Part shown: positions 9,364 to 18,512 of the stretch, piece by piece | How positions within the stretch are numbered: the first letter of the stretch is position 1 | Layout of the letters: the number at the start of each line of letters is the position of its first letter | DNA from: Primorskyibacter aestuariivivens | GTDB lineage: Bacteria; Pseudomonadota; Alphaproteobacteria; Rhodobacterales; Rhodobacteraceae | Length of the DNA: 64,000 bases | Reading direction: 5' to 3' | Assembly: GCF_028023675.1 (NCBI RefSeq) | Contig: NZ_JAQIOZ010000005.1 | Span: forward strand, 1 to 64,000 | Notes under the pieces: model-generated | What the model saw: the letters and a program-made list of their open reading frames with translations, nothing else | Told to the model about the DNA's origin: nothing | The model's database searches: none | Translations under genes and position numbers: made by a program

Positions 9364-9385
9364 CGGGCCGTGTCACTACGGCCCG
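9364..9385 (+). promoter_or_regulatory. intergenic hairpin between binding-protein and ATPase genes
   Basis: CGGGCCGT (9364-9371) and ACGGCCCG (9378-9385) make a perfect 8-base-pair stem with a 6-base loop, with no T-run after it. Such hairpins after binding-protein genes commonly protect the upstream mRNA or partly terminate, giving more binding protein than ATPase. Confidence 0.55.
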
Positions 9386-9416
9386 TCCCCTCAAGAATTA
9401 GAAACGGAACTCGCTG

Positions 9417-10490
9417 ATGGCGCGTGTGGAACTGAAATCGGTCAGGAAGCAATTTGGCCCGGTCGTCGCCGTACATGGCGCGGATGTGGTGTTTGAAGAA
9501 GGCTCCTTCACCACCCTGCTTGGCCCCTCGGGCTGCGGCAAGACAACGATCCTGCGCATGGTCTCGGGGCTGGAGAAACCCACCAGCGGCGATATCGAAA
9601 TTGGCGGAAACCGCATCAATGACGTGCCGATCCACAAACGCAATCTGGGCCTCGTGTTCCAGAACTACGCGTTGTTTCCCCATCGCACGATCGGCGAAAA
9701 CATCGCCTTTGGCCTGAAATACCGCGACGTGCCGAAATCCGAGATGGCGCGCAAGGTGACCGAAGCGCTGGACATCGTGCGCCTGCCCGGTGTCGAGGAC
9801 CGCTATCCCAGCCAGTTGTCGGGCGGGCAGCAGCAACGCATCGCGCTGGCCCGGGCCATCGTGATCGAACCTGATGTGCTGCTCCTGGATGAGCCGCTTT
9901 CGGCGCTCGATGCCAATCTGCGCGAAGAGATGCGCGTTGAGTTGAAAACAATTCAGGATCGCATCGGCGTGACCTCGATCTTTGTCACCCATGACCAGTC
10001 CGAGGCGCTGGCCATGTCCGACAAGATCATCGTGATGAGCGCGGGTCGCATCGAACAGGTGGGCACCCCCGAAGAGGTCTACAACACCCCTGCCTCGGAA
10101 TTCGTGGCCGGGTTTCTTGGCGCGGCCAACCTGTTGCAGGCGCGGGTGATCAACCGGGACGCCACGCATGTGGTGCTGGAGACTGCCGAATTCGGGCAAA
10201 CCCCCGTCCCTCTGTCCCATGCCGCCACGCTGGGCCAATCAAACGACGCCAAGCTGATGGTGCGCGCCGAGAAGCTGACGCTTGGCCCAAAGGGCAGCGA
10301 TGGCGTCGCGGCAAAGGTCGAGGCGGTGGATTATCAGGGCCAGCTTGCGCGCTATTTCCTGCGCGTGGGCGATACCCAATTGCAGGCGATGAACATGATC
10401 GACGGCGCGCCCTTTGGGGCGGGGGAAACCGTGGCCTTGTCCATGAACCCCGATGCCTGCGCCGCCCTGCCCGTCGGCGGTCCGGCATGA
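9417..10490 (+). CDS. ABC transporter ATP-binding protein, PotA type
   Basis: 357 residues. Walker A is GPSGCGKTT (about 38-46), the Q-loop VFQNYALFP, the signature LSGGQQQR, Walker B VLLLDEPLSALD and the switch His VTHDQSEA. A C-terminal TOBE-type domain (about 240-350) is present, as in PotA/FbpC/MalK ATPases. It powers the importer encoded at 6481-9349. Its stop overlaps the start of the aminotransferase gene by 4 bases, tying uptake to catabolism. Confidence 0.93.
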   Translation: MARVELKSVRKQFGPVVAVHGADVVFEEGSFTTLLGPSGCGKTTILRMVSGLEKPTSGDIEIGGNRINDVPIHKRNLGLVFQNYALFPHRTIGENIAFGLKYRDVPKSEMARKVTEALDIVRLPGVEDRYPSQLSGGQQQRIALARAIVIEPDVLLLDEPLSALDANLREEMRVELKTIQDRIGVTSIFVTHDQSEALAMSDKIIVMSAGRIEQVGTPEEVYNTPASEFVAGFLGAANLLQARVINRDATHVVLETAEFGQTPVPLSHAATLGQSNDAKLMVRAEKLTLGPKGSDGVAAKVEAVDYQGQLARYFLRVGDTQLQAMNMIDGAPFGAGETVALSMNPDACAALPVGGPA

Positions 10491-11827
10491 GCCGCTTGTT
10501 CTACCAGACCCGCCTGCCGCGCCCGAAACTTGACCGGGCCGAAGGCATCTACATGTGGGATGTGACCGGCAAACGCTATATCGACGGCTCCTCCGGCGCG
10601 ATGGTCAGCAATATCGGCCATTCCAACCCGCGTGTTCTGGACGCGATGAAGCGGCAGATGGACAGTTCCACCTTTGGCTATCGGCTGCATTTCGAAACCG
10701 AAAGCTCCGAAGCGCTGGCCGAGCGCGCCGCATCGCTCGCCCCCGAGGGGCTGGGCCGGGTGTTCTTTGTCTCGGGCGGATCGGAAGCCACCGAAAGCGC
10801 CATGAAACTGGCCCGGCAATACGCGATCACCCAAGGTCAGGCGCAACGCTACAAGGTCATCTCGCGCTCGCCGTCCTATCACGGGGCGACGCTGGGCGCG
10901 CTGTCGGTCACCGGCTACGCGCCCATGACCGCGCCCTTTGATCCGATGATGCATGCCATGCCCAAGATCCCGGCACCCCGTGCCTATCTGGACGGGCTGG
11001 ACCCGGATGATCCGGCCACCGGCGCGCATTACGCGCAGATGCTGGAGGACAAGATCCTTGAGGAAGGCCCGCAAACCGTGCTGGCGTTTATCGTTGAGCC
11101 TATAGGCGGGGCCTCAACCGGGGCGCTGGTGCCACCGGCGGGCTACATGCAGCGCATCCGCCAGATCTGTGACCACTACGGCGTGCTCCTGATCCATGAC
11201 GAGGTGATGACCGGCGGAGGGCGCACCGGACGGTTTTTCGGGGCCGAGCATTGGGACGTGACGCCGGATCTGATCTGTCTGTCCAAGGGGTTTGGCGGCG
11301 GCTACGTGCCGCTGGGCGCGATGATCGCCCGCGATGACATGGTCGAGGCGGTGCTGGATGCGGGCGGCTTCATCCATGGCCATACCTATGCGGGCAACCC
11401 GCTGGCCTGTGCCGCCGGGCTGGAGGTGATTGACGAGATCGAGACGGGCGGGCTGATGGAGAACACCACCCGCATGGGCACGCTTCTCAAATCGCGGCTG
11501 GGTGACCTGATGCAGCGCTACCCGATCATCGGCGATGTGCGCGGCAAGGGGCTGCTCCTGGCCTTTGAGCTGATGGCCGACCGCCAGAGCAAGGCCCCGC
11601 TGCCCGCCGGGCTGAAGGCGTTCGACCGGCTGGTCGAGATCGCCTATGAGAACGGGCTGATCATCTATTCCCGCCGCACCCGCGGGGGGCTGTCGGGGGA
11701 TCATTTCCTTGTCTGTCCGCCGATGATCGTGTCAGAGCCGCAGATCGAAGAGATCATCGGGTTGCTGGACCTGTCGCTGTCCCAGTTCATGGCCGAGCTA
11801 CCCTCGGACCTGCTGCAAACGGCATGA
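10487..11827 (+). CDS. class III pyridoxal-phosphate aminotransferase
   Basis: 446 residues, full length for the family. Features are SGGSEATESAMKLAR (PLP phosphate binding, about 97-110), the YHGATLGALS segment, Asp238 in HDEV that contacts the PLP nitrogen, and the Schiff-base Lys267 in CLSKGFGGGY. Class III enzymes transfer omega-amino or beta-amino groups to pyruvate or 2-oxoglutarate. In this operon it would act on an amine or beta-amino acid brought in by the ABC importer. It could supply the beta-keto acid used by the next enzyme. Confidence 0.9.
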   Translation: MSRLFYQTRLPRPKLDRAEGIYMWDVTGKRYIDGSSGAMVSNIGHSNPRVLDAMKRQMDSSTFGYRLHFETESSEALAERAASLAPEGLGRVFFVSGGSEATESAMKLARQYAITQGQAQRYKVISRSPSYHGATLGALSVTGYAPMTAPFDPMMHAMPKIPAPRAYLDGLDPDDPATGAHYAQMLEDKILEEGPQTVLAFIVEPIGGASTGALVPPAGYMQRIRQICDHYGVLLIHDEVMTGGGRTGRFFGAEHWDVTPDLICLSKGFGGGYVPLGAMIARDDMVEAVLDAGGFIHGHTYAGNPLACAAGLEVIDEIETGGLMENTTRMGTLLKSRLGDLMQRYPIIGDVRGKGLLLAFELMADRQSKAPLPAGLKAFDRLVEIAYENGLIIYSRRTRGGLSGDHFLVCPPMIVSEPQIEEIIGLLDLSLSQFMAELPSDLLQTA

Positions 11828-11834
11828 GGCGGTG

Positions 11835-12761
11835 ATGGAGAAAACGATCATCAGCTGCGCGATCACCGGGTCCATCCACACCCCTTCCATGTCGCCCTAC
11901 CTGCCGTGGAAACCCGCCGATATCGCGCGGCAAGCCGTCGAGGCCGCCCGCGCCGGGGCGACGATCCTGCACCTGCATGCGCGCGATCCCGACGATGGCC
12001 GCCCGTCATCGGACGTGGCTCATTTCGCGGCCTTCCTGCCCCGTATCGCGGCGGACTGCGATGCGGTGATCAACCTGTCCACCGGCGGCAGTGCGATCAT
12101 GAACCTTGAGGACCGGTTGCAGGCGGCGCTGCGCTTTTGCCCGGAGATGTGTTCGCTCAATATGGGCACGATGAATTTCGCGCTCTACCCCATGGCCGAG
12201 AAACCGCGCGACTGGCTGTTCGACTGGGAGGAACCGTTTCTGCGCGGCACCGATGATCTGGTGTTCAAGAACACGCCACGCGACATCGCGCAAATCCTGC
12301 GTCTCATGGGACAGGAGCGCGGCGCGCGGTTCGAGTTCGAATGCTACGACATCAGCCATCTCTACATGCTGAAACATTTCGTCGATCGCGGCATGGTACA
12401 GACACCGATATTCATCCAGTTCGTATTTGGCGTTCTGGGCGGAATGGGGCCGGACCCGGACACGCTCGACCATCTGATCGCTCTTGCGGACAAGCTGTTT
12501 GGGGAGGATTACATGTTCTCGGTGCTGGCCGCCGGGCGCTATCAGATCCCCATGGCCACCCGCGCCGCCGAGCTGGGCGGGCATGTGCGCGTGGGGCTTG
12601 AGGACAATCTGATGATCTCGCGCGGGGTGCTGGCGCGTTCCAATGCGGAACAGGTGACCCAGATCCGCGAGATCGTCGAAGGCATGGGACGCACGGTGGC
12701 CACCCCGTCCGAGGCGCGCGACATGCTGGGCCTCAAGGGCGCGGATCAGGTGGCGGTCTGA
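11835..12761 (+). CDS. beta-keto acid cleavage enzyme (BKACE, DUF849 family)
   Basis: 308 residues. The family condenses a beta-keto acid with acetyl-CoA and splits it to acetoacetate and a new acyl-CoA; Kce of lysine fermentation (3-keto-5-aminohexanoate) is the founding member. Expected zinc ligands are visible as His46 and His48 in LHLHARDP and Glu256 in VGLEDN. The ATG at 11835 follows AGG overlapping the previous stop; a GTG one codon earlier is less well placed. Next to a class III transaminase, it probably cleaves the keto product of a beta-amino acid. Confidence 0.88.
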   Translation: MEKTIISCAITGSIHTPSMSPYLPWKPADIARQAVEAARAGATILHLHARDPDDGRPSSDVAHFAAFLPRIAADCDAVINLSTGGSAIMNLEDRLQAALRFCPEMCSLNMGTMNFALYPMAEKPRDWLFDWEEPFLRGTDDLVFKNTPRDIAQILRLMGQERGARFEFECYDISHLYMLKHFVDRGMVQTPIFIQFVFGVLGGMGPDPDTLDHLIALADKLFGEDYMFSVLAAGRYQIPMATRAAELGGHVRVGLEDNLMISRGVLARSNAEQVTQIREIVEGMGRTVATPSEARDMLGLKGADQVAV

Positions 12762-12762
12762 G

Positions 12763-13239
12763 ATGACATTGCAGGTTTATGACGCCACGCCGGACACAGT
12801 GCCAAAGCTGGAAGTGGCGCTTCGGCAGTTGGCAAGGGATCTGGACGATCCCTACCGAATGGACAGTGACACGCTTGCCGCCGCGCTCTTCGGCCCGCAT
12901 GCCGCCTGCTTCGGCGCTTTGGCCATGGGCGAGGCTGACGCAGTGCTGGGCGCGACGCTCTATGCCCCTGTCACGTCCACCGCCGCCGGGCGCACTGGGG
13001 TCTATGTGTCGGACCTTTGGGTGGCCGAGGCGGCGCGCGGGCAGGCGCTTGGCCCCGCGCTTTTGGCCCATGTCGCGGCGCGCGCGCGGCAGCTCTGGGA
13101 CGCGCGGTTCCTGCGGCTGGTGAGTTACCGGACGAACGACCGGGCACGGAGCTTTTACACCCGGCTCGGTTTCGTGGAAAAATCCGATGAGCTGGTGCTT
13201 CAGCTTTCCGGCGAAGCCTTCGACCAATTCAACAGGTGA
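12763..13239 (+). CDS. GNAT-family N-acetyltransferase
   Basis: 158 residues, a single GNAT fold. The acetyl-CoA pyrophosphate loop is ARGQALGPALL (about 89-99) after the beta-4 strand YVSDLWV, and the C-terminal NDRARSFYTRLGF is the usual helix alpha-4/beta-6 signature. The acceptor is probably an amine in this pathway. The gene starts one base after the BKACE stop. Its presence beside a deacetylase is curious: the pathway may acetylate one intermediate for protection and deacetylate another. Confidence 0.85.
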   Translation: MTLQVYDATPDTVPKLEVALRQLARDLDDPYRMDSDTLAAALFGPHAACFGALAMGEADAVLGATLYAPVTSTAAGRTGVYVSDLWVAEAARGQALGPALLAHVAARARQLWDARFLRLVSYRTNDRARSFYTRLGFVEKSDELVLQLSGEAFDQFNR

Positions 13240-13242
13240 GTG

Positions 13243-14268
13243 ATGAAAGCCTATTTCGACGACCGTCAGTGGAAACATGACCCCAAGCATTTCATGGCCA
13301 ACGGGGTGCAGCTGCCCTGCCCCGAACAGCCCGAGCGCATCGCGCGGCTGACATCCGGAGCGGTTGCCGCGGGCTGTGTGTTCGAGACACCCGCCGACGC
13401 CGGGCTTGGCCCCATCGCGGCGGTGCACACAGCCGAATACCTGAGCTTCCTGCGCAATATCTACACCCGCTGGCGGCGGATCGAAGGCGCGGGGGACGAG
13501 GTGATCCCCAATGTCCACCCCGCCAACCGCAGCGACGGCTATCCGAAATCCGCCGTGGGTCAGGCCGGGTATCATCAGGCCGACACCGCCTGTCCCATTG
13601 CCGAGCACACATGGGAGGCGGCCTATTGGTCGGCGCAATCGGCCATCGCGGGTGCGGATGCGATTATCGGCGGCGAGCAGGCCTGTTACGTGCTGTCCCG
13701 CCCGCCGGGGCATCATGCGTTCAGCGATCTGGCCGGGGGGTTCTGTTTCCTCAACAATTCCGGCATCGCGGCGGAACGGCTGCGCGCCGCCGGTCACCGC
13801 CCCGCGATCCTCGATGTGGATGTGCATCACGGCAATGGCACGCAAGGCATGTTCTATGACCGCGCCGATATCCTGACCGTGTCGATCCATGCCGACCCGG
13901 CGCGGTTTTACCCGTTCTTCTGGGGCCATGCGCAGGAGCGCGGCAAAGGCGCGGGGCTGGGCGCGAACCTCAACCTGCCGCTGGCGCGCGGCACCGGGGA
14001 CGACGCCTATCTCAAAACGCTGGATCAGGCGCTGGAGCGCATCACCGCCTTCGGGGCAACATCGGTGGTGGTGGCGCTTGGGCTGGACGCGCATGAGGAC
14101 GATCCGTTTCAGGGGCTTGCGATCACCACCGCCGGGTTTGCCCGGATTGCCGCAGCAATTGCCGCGCTTGGCCTGCCAACGCTTTATGTGCAGGAGGGCG
14201 GATACCTGTCCGACGCGCTTGCGGGCAACCTGACCAGCTTCCTGTCGGGCGCGCAGGGGACCGCATGA
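13243..14268 (+). CDS. acetylpolyamine amidohydrolase (class II histone-deacetylase-like)
   Basis: 341 residues. All catalytic features of zinc deacetylases are present: His157-His158 in RPPGHHA, zinc ligands Asp193 and His195 in DVDVHHGNGT, Asp282 in GLDAHEDDP, and the transition-state Tyr321 in EGGYL. Size and positions closely match Mycoplana ramosa acetylpolyamine amidohydrolase as I remember it. It should remove acetyl groups from acetylated polyamines or other acetylated amines in the cytoplasm. The start uses the ATG at 13243, because the GTG before it crowds the AGGTGAG ribosome site. Confidence 0.9.
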   Translation: MKAYFDDRQWKHDPKHFMANGVQLPCPEQPERIARLTSGAVAAGCVFETPADAGLGPIAAVHTAEYLSFLRNIYTRWRRIEGAGDEVIPNVHPANRSDGYPKSAVGQAGYHQADTACPIAEHTWEAAYWSAQSAIAGADAIIGGEQACYVLSRPPGHHAFSDLAGGFCFLNNSGIAAERLRAAGHRPAILDVDVHHGNGTQGMFYDRADILTVSIHADPARFYPFFWGHAQERGKGAGLGANLNLPLARGTGDDAYLKTLDQALERITAFGATSVVVALGLDAHEDDPFQGLAITTAGFARIAAAIAALGLPTLYVQEGGYLSDALAGNLTSFLSGAQGTA

Positions 14269-15374
14269 ACACCACAACCGATATCCTCGTGATTGGTGGC
14301 GGTATCGCCGGGATCAGCGCGGCGGCGGCGCTGGCCCGCGACGCGGATGTCACCGTGCTGGAGGCGGAGCCGCATGTCGGGCATCACGCCACCGGGCGGT
14401 CGGCGGCGGTGTTCCTGCTGAATTACGGCAACGCCACGCTGCGCGCGCTGAACGCGCTGGCCTATCCGGCGCTGAATGGCGCGCTTCTGGGCGAAACGGT
14501 CCTGTCGCCGAAAGGCGAATTACAGGTCGCCACGGCCGACACCCTGCCCGCGCTGGAGGCTTATCTGGACGGGGCCACAGGGGTGGAGCGGCTGACGCCG
14601 GAGGAGGCCGTGAAAATGGTGCCGGTCCTGCGACAAGAGAAAATCGTTGCAGCCACTTTCGAAGACCTCGCGCTTGGAATCGACGTGGATCTTCTGTTGC
14701 AGGGCTGCGTGAAACTGTTGAAATCACGCGGCGGTCGGGTCGAGACCGGAGCCCCGGTGCAGCGCATCGACCGGCAGGGCACGGGATGGCGCGTGGAGAC
14801 CCCCGGCGGGGTCTATGACGCGGGGATCGTGGTCAACGCCGCCGGGGCCTGGGCGGATGAGATTGCGGCGCTGGCCGGGCTGCGCCGGATCGGTTTGCAG
14901 CCCATGCGCCGTTCCGCCGTCATCATGCCGATGCCGGAGCACCTTGGGGATTACCGCAACTGGCCGCTCTTTGCCTCGGCCAGCGAGGATTGGTACGCCA
15001 AGCCCGAAGCCACCGGGTTGATGATCTCACCCGCCGAGGAAGACCCGGTTGATCCACAGGATGCCTGGCCCGACGATATGGTCATTGCCGAAGGGCTCTA
15101 CCGCTTTGAGCAGATGGTCGACATTCCCATTGTGCGGCCGACCCATAGCTGGGCCGGGCTGCGCACCTTTGCGCCGGACCGGAGCCCGGTCTGCGGGGTC
15201 GATCCTGACGCGCCCGGGTTTTTCTGGCTGGCCGGTCAGGGGGGATATGGCGTGCAGACCGCGCCAGCGCTTGCAGAGCTTTCGGCAGCGCTGTGCCTTG
15301 GCCGCACCCCGAACGTTCCCGACACGCTGCTCCGGGCGATTGACCCGGCGCGTTTCACCGCGCCGGGATCATGA
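14265..15374 (+). CDS. FAD-dependent amine/amino acid oxidoreductase (DAO family)
   Basis: 369 residues. The dinucleotide-binding motif VIGGGIAGISAAAAL lies at about 6-20, with the Glu of the second strand in VLEAEP and a C-terminal GQGGYGVQTAP segment that closes the FAD site. The DAO family oxidises secondary or primary amines of amino acids and related compounds. The start overlaps the deacetylase stop by 4 bases. It is the last gene of the operon and converges on frcA 9 bases later. It is an alternative to the transaminase for removing an amino group. Confidence 0.88.
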   Translation: MNTTTDILVIGGGIAGISAAAALARDADVTVLEAEPHVGHHATGRSAAVFLLNYGNATLRALNALAYPALNGALLGETVLSPKGELQVATADTLPALEAYLDGATGVERLTPEEAVKMVPVLRQEKIVAATFEDLALGIDVDLLLQGCVKLLKSRGGRVETGAPVQRIDRQGTGWRVETPGGVYDAGIVVNAAGAWADEIAALAGLRRIGLQPMRRSAVIMPMPEHLGDYRNWPLFASASEDWYAKPEATGLMISPAEEDPVDPQDAWPDDMVIAEGLYRFEQMVDIPIVRPTHSWAGLRTFAPDRSPVCGVDPDAPGFFWLAGQGGYGVQTAPALAELSAALCLGRTPNVPDTLLRAIDPARFTAPGS

Positions 15375-15383
15375 GGCGCGCCC

Positions 15384-16148
15384 TCAGGCGGCCTTTGGTT
15401 CCTTGGCCCCGGTCATAAAGGCCACCGCATCGGACATGTCGTAATCCTTGGGGTTGATCACGGTCAGACGCCGCCCCAGCCGGTGCACGTGAATGCGGTC
15501 ACAGACCTCGAACACATGCGGCATGTTGTGGCTGATCAGGATGATCGGGATACCCCGCGAACGCACGTCCTGAATCAGCTCCAGCACCCGGCGGCTTTCC
15601 TTGACACCCAGCGCAGCGGTCGGCTCGTCAAGGATGATCACCTTGGACCCAAAAGCCGCGGCGCGTGCCACCGCCACCCCCTGACGCTGACCGCCAGAGA
15701 GCGTTTCGACCGCCTGATTGATGTTCTGGATCGTCATCAGACCCAGTTCAGACAGTTTTTCGCGGGCGAAGCGCTGCATTTCCTTTTTGTCCAACTGGCG
15801 GAACACCTGCCCCAGGATCCCGGGTTTGCGGATCTCGCGCCCCATGAACATGTTGTCCGCGATGGAGAGTGCCGGGCTCATGGCAAGGGTCTGGTACACG
15901 GTTTCGATACCGTGGGACCGGGCCTCGATGGGCGAAGAAAACGACACTTTCTTGCCATCGAGAAACACCTCGCCCTCATCCGGGATCACCGCGCCGCACA
16001 GCGCCTTGATCAGGGTGGATTTCCCCGCGCCATTGTCGCCAATGACGCCCAGAATCTCACCGGGATAAAGCTCAAAATCACAGTGATCGAGCGCGGTCAC
16101 GCGGCCGTAGCGCTTGACCAGGTTCTTTGCAGAGAGGATCGGTTCCAT
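15384..16148 (-). CDS. frcA: sugar ABC transporter ATP-binding protein FrcA
   Basis: 254 residues with one ABC domain only: Walker A GDNGAGKST (about 36-44), signature LSGGQRQG, Walker B VIILDEPTAALG and switch HNMPHVFE. Sequence runs such as NINQAVETLSGGQRQGVAVA and the C-terminal DAVAFMTGA agree with FrcA of Sinorhizobium meliloti as I recall it. Most sugar importers of this class use a double ATPase, so the single-domain form supports the frc assignment. The ATG overlaps the permease stop (TGATG). Confidence 0.88.
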   Translation of the reverse strand: MEPILSAKNLVKRYGRVTALDHCDFELYPGEILGVIGDNGAGKSTLIKALCGAVIPDEGEVFLDGKKVSFSSPIEARSHGIETVYQTLAMSPALSIADNMFMGREIRKPGILGQVFRQLDKKEMQRFAREKLSELGLMTIQNINQAVETLSGGQRQGVAVARAAAFGSKVIILDEPTAALGVKESRRVLELIQDVRSRGIPIILISHNMPHVFEVCDRIHVHRLGRRLTVINPKDYDMSDAVAFMTGAKEPKAA

Positions 16149-17215
16149 CACGCTGTTACCTTTCTGATCCATTGGTCCACCGTCACGGCGCCGATAATCA
16201 GCATACCGATCAGCATGAAGGTCCATTGCGGGTCAGCGCCCGCCATACGCAGGCCAAGTTCAAACACCCCGACGATCAGTGCGCCAAACAACGCTCCAAG
16301 GATTGAGCCACGCCCGCCAAAGAGCGAGATGCCGCCAATCACCACCGCGGTAATCGCCTGAATATTGCCCACCACGCCGGTCGAGGCCGAAGGCGAGACA
16401 GAGCTGAAGCGCCCGATCATCACCCATGCCGCCAGCCCACAGATGAAACCGGCCACCATGTAAACGGACATCAACGTCTTGTGCACATCGACGCCGGCAA
16501 GCTCGGCCGCCTCCGGGTCATCGCCCACCGCATAGACATGCCGCCCCCATGAGGTCGAGCGCAGCGCATAGGCCAGCACCAGCACAAGCAGGACCATCAA
16601 CACCACGCCCAGGGTAAAGGTCGCGCCGCCAAATTGCAGCTTGGTGCCGAGGAATTGCAGGAACGGCCCCTGTTCGGCGATGTCCTGGCTGCGGATCGTT
16701 TCATTGGCGGAATAGAGGTAGTTCGCCGCCAGCACGATCTGCCACATGCCGAGCGTCACGATGAACGGCGGAAGCTTGACCCGGCTGACCAGCCAGCCGC
16801 TGATCGCCCCAAGAGCCGTGCCCGCCGCAAGGCCGATACCGACCGAAATTGGCGCTGGGATGCCGTAGCGAAAGGTGAATTGCCCCATGATCACGGTACA
16901 GAACACTGCCACCGCCCCAACCGACAGGTCGATCCCAGCCGTCAGGATGATCAGGGTCTGGGCCGCCGCCAGAACGCCCACGATCTGCACCTGTTGCAGG
17001 ATCAGTGTCAGCGCGAAGGGTGAAAAGAACTTGGTGCCCAGCAAAATGCCAAACAAGGCAATCGCAAAAACCAGCACGATCAACGGGACCAGCGCGGGCG
17101 TCACATGCAATGCGTGCTGCAACCGCCCGGTCCAACCCCTATCCTCTTCGTGAAACTCCGCAACCGATTCCGCCGCCCCTTTGGCGGCTGCTTCATAATT
17201 GTCCGCTTGTGACAT
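16148..17215 (-). CDS. frcC: sugar ABC transporter permease FrcC
   Basis: 355 residues with eight to ten membrane helices after a soluble N-terminal stretch of about 40 residues. It belongs to the RbsC/AraH/FrcC permease class: LTAGIDLSVGAV (about 110-121) is the conserved signature segment and GGISLFGGRGSILG the second. It pairs with FrcA and the binding protein. Fructose, ribose or mannose are the known substrates of frc systems; which one applies here is not visible. An AGGAGCC ribosome site precedes the ATG. Confidence 0.88.
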   Translation of the reverse strand: MSQADNYEAAAKGAAESVAEFHEEDRGWTGRLQHALHVTPALVPLIVLVFAIALFGILLGTKFFSPFALTLILQQVQIVGVLAAAQTLIILTAGIDLSVGAVAVFCTVIMGQFTFRYGIPAPISVGIGLAAGTALGAISGWLVSRVKLPPFIVTLGMWQIVLAANYLYSANETIRSQDIAEQGPFLQFLGTKLQFGGATFTLGVVLMVLLVLVLAYALRSTSWGRHVYAVGDDPEAAELAGVDVHKTLMSVYMVAGFICGLAAWVMIGRFSSVSPSASTGVVGNIQAITAVVIGGISLFGGRGSILGALFGALIVGVFELGLRMAGADPQWTFMLIGMLIIGAVTVDQWIRKVTA

Positions 17216-17232
17216 TCCGGCTCCTCCCGGTC

Positions 17233-17282
17233 GGCCCCGTGCGTGGGGCCCTTACAAATTGGGGTGGGCCGTGACCCACCCC
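17233..17282 (-). promoter_or_regulatory. two tandem hairpins between frcB and frcC
   Basis: GGGGTGGG (17261-17268) pairs with CCCACCCC (17275-17282) around a 6-base loop. Next to it GGCCCC (17233-17238) pairs with GGGGCC (17245-17250). Neither has a T-run. Placed just after the binding-protein gene, they likely lower expression of frcC and frcA relative to frcB. Confidence 0.55.
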
Positions 17283-17320
17283 GCTCCTGAGTTTGCATCA
17301 GATCTCGAGACGAGACCAGA

Positions 17321-18340
17321 TCAGCCCCAGCAGAGCTCTTTGCCCTTGGTCACGTCGATGCTTTCGACGCCATCGACCGCTTCACCGGCAACCAGCGACA
17401 CGCCAGTGTCGAGGAAGTTCTTGCCGGGGGTGTTTTCAGGCAGGGTTCCGTCCTTGGCGAATTGCGCAATCGCCTCGATGCCCAGCGATGCCATGAGCAG
17501 CGGGTATTGCTGCGAGGTCGCACCGATCACGCCATCGGCGACGTTCTGCACACCGGGGCAACCGCCATCGACCGACACGATCAGCACGTCGTTTTCGCGA
17601 CCGATGGATTTCAGCGCCTCATAGGCCCCTGCCGCGGCCGGCTCATTGATCGTGTAGACCACGTTGATCATCGGATCACTGGCAAGGCAGTTTTCCATCG
17701 CCGTGCGCCCGCCCTCTTCGTTACCGGAGGTCACTTCGTTGCAGATGATGCGCTCGTCGGTTTCGTCACCCCACTTGTTGACATCAACGGTGTCGATGCC
17801 AAAGCCGGTCAGGAAGCCCTGGTCGCGCAGAACGCCCACGGTCGGCTGGCTGATGGCCAGATCCAGCATCGCGATCTTGGCGTCCGCCGCGGCATCGCCC
17901 AGCTTGGCCGCCGCGTATTGGCCGATCAGTTCACCGGCAAGGAAGTTGTCGGTCGCAAAGGTGGCGTTGGCCGCGTCAATCGGGTCAAGCGGCGTGTCCA
18001 GCGCGATGACCAGAAGACCCGCATCACGCGCTTGCTGCACGGACGGGACGATGGCCGCAGTGTCGGACGCAGTCAGCAGGATACCGGATGCGCCATCGGC
18101 AATGCAGGTTTCGATCGCTGCCACCTGTGCTTCGTTGTCGCCGTCGATCTTGCCCGCGTAGCTTTTCAGGGTGATGCCCAGCTCTTCGGCCTTGGCCGCC
18201 GCGCCTTCGCGCATCTTGACGAAGAACGGGTTGGTATCGGTCTTGGTGATCAGGCAAGCGCTTGTGCCGTGCCCGGCCGCCAGCGATGCCCCCGTGGATG
18301 CGACAAGCGCCAGTGCAGATGCAGTCAGTAGTTTGTTCAT
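17321..18340 (-). CDS. frcB: periplasmic sugar-binding protein FrcB
   Basis: 339 residues with a signal peptide of about 22 residues ([20 protein letters not shown]). The mature part is a type I periplasmic-binding fold: [22 protein letters not shown] near 30-52, an [12 protein letters not shown] turn, a [10 protein letters not shown] hinge and a VSVDGGCPG loop. It starts at 18340 behind GGAGGACACC. It captures the sugar for FrcC/FrcA, which are encoded downstream after a pair of hairpins. The promoter region of about 170 bases is shared with the divergent ROK regulator. Confidence 0.88.
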   Translation of the reverse strand: MNKLLTASALALVASTGASLAAGHGTSACLITKTDTNPFFVKMREGAAAKAEELGITLKSYAGKIDGDNEAQVAAIETCIADGASGILLTASDTAAIVPSVQQARDAGLLVIALDTPLDPIDAANATFATDNFLAGELIGQYAAAKLGDAAADAKIAMLDLAISQPTVGVLRDQGFLTGFGIDTVDVNKWGDETDERIICNEVTSGNEEGGRTAMENCLASDPMINVVYTINEPAAAGAYEALKSIGRENDVLIVSVDGGCPGVQNVADGVIGATSQQYPLLMASLGIEAIAQFAKDGTLPENTPGKNFLDTGVSLVAGEAVDGVESIDVTKGKELCWG

Positions 18341-18512
18341 GGTGTCCTCCCTAGACAATGTGGGTCCGTCATCGACCCCCGCACGCATGTCACGTGCTCA
18401 CACTCAGCCTAACGGCGATTCTACGTTCCCGTCAATAAGTAATTCACAGTGATTTAATATTGACAAGCAAGGTCGCCGAACCCCATCCTGTGTTTCAGGG
18501 AGGAGTTGCCGC

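Noticed and set aside
8090-9394. Long minus-strand frame opposite the PotD-type gene
   Set aside because: Antisense shadow; translation is Gly/His/Arg-rich without motifs, and the sense gene is part of a conserved operon.
12733-14277. A 514-codon minus-strand open frame opposite the GNAT and deacetylase genes
   Set aside because: The sense-strand deacetylase has all catalytic residues; the antisense product has no family features.
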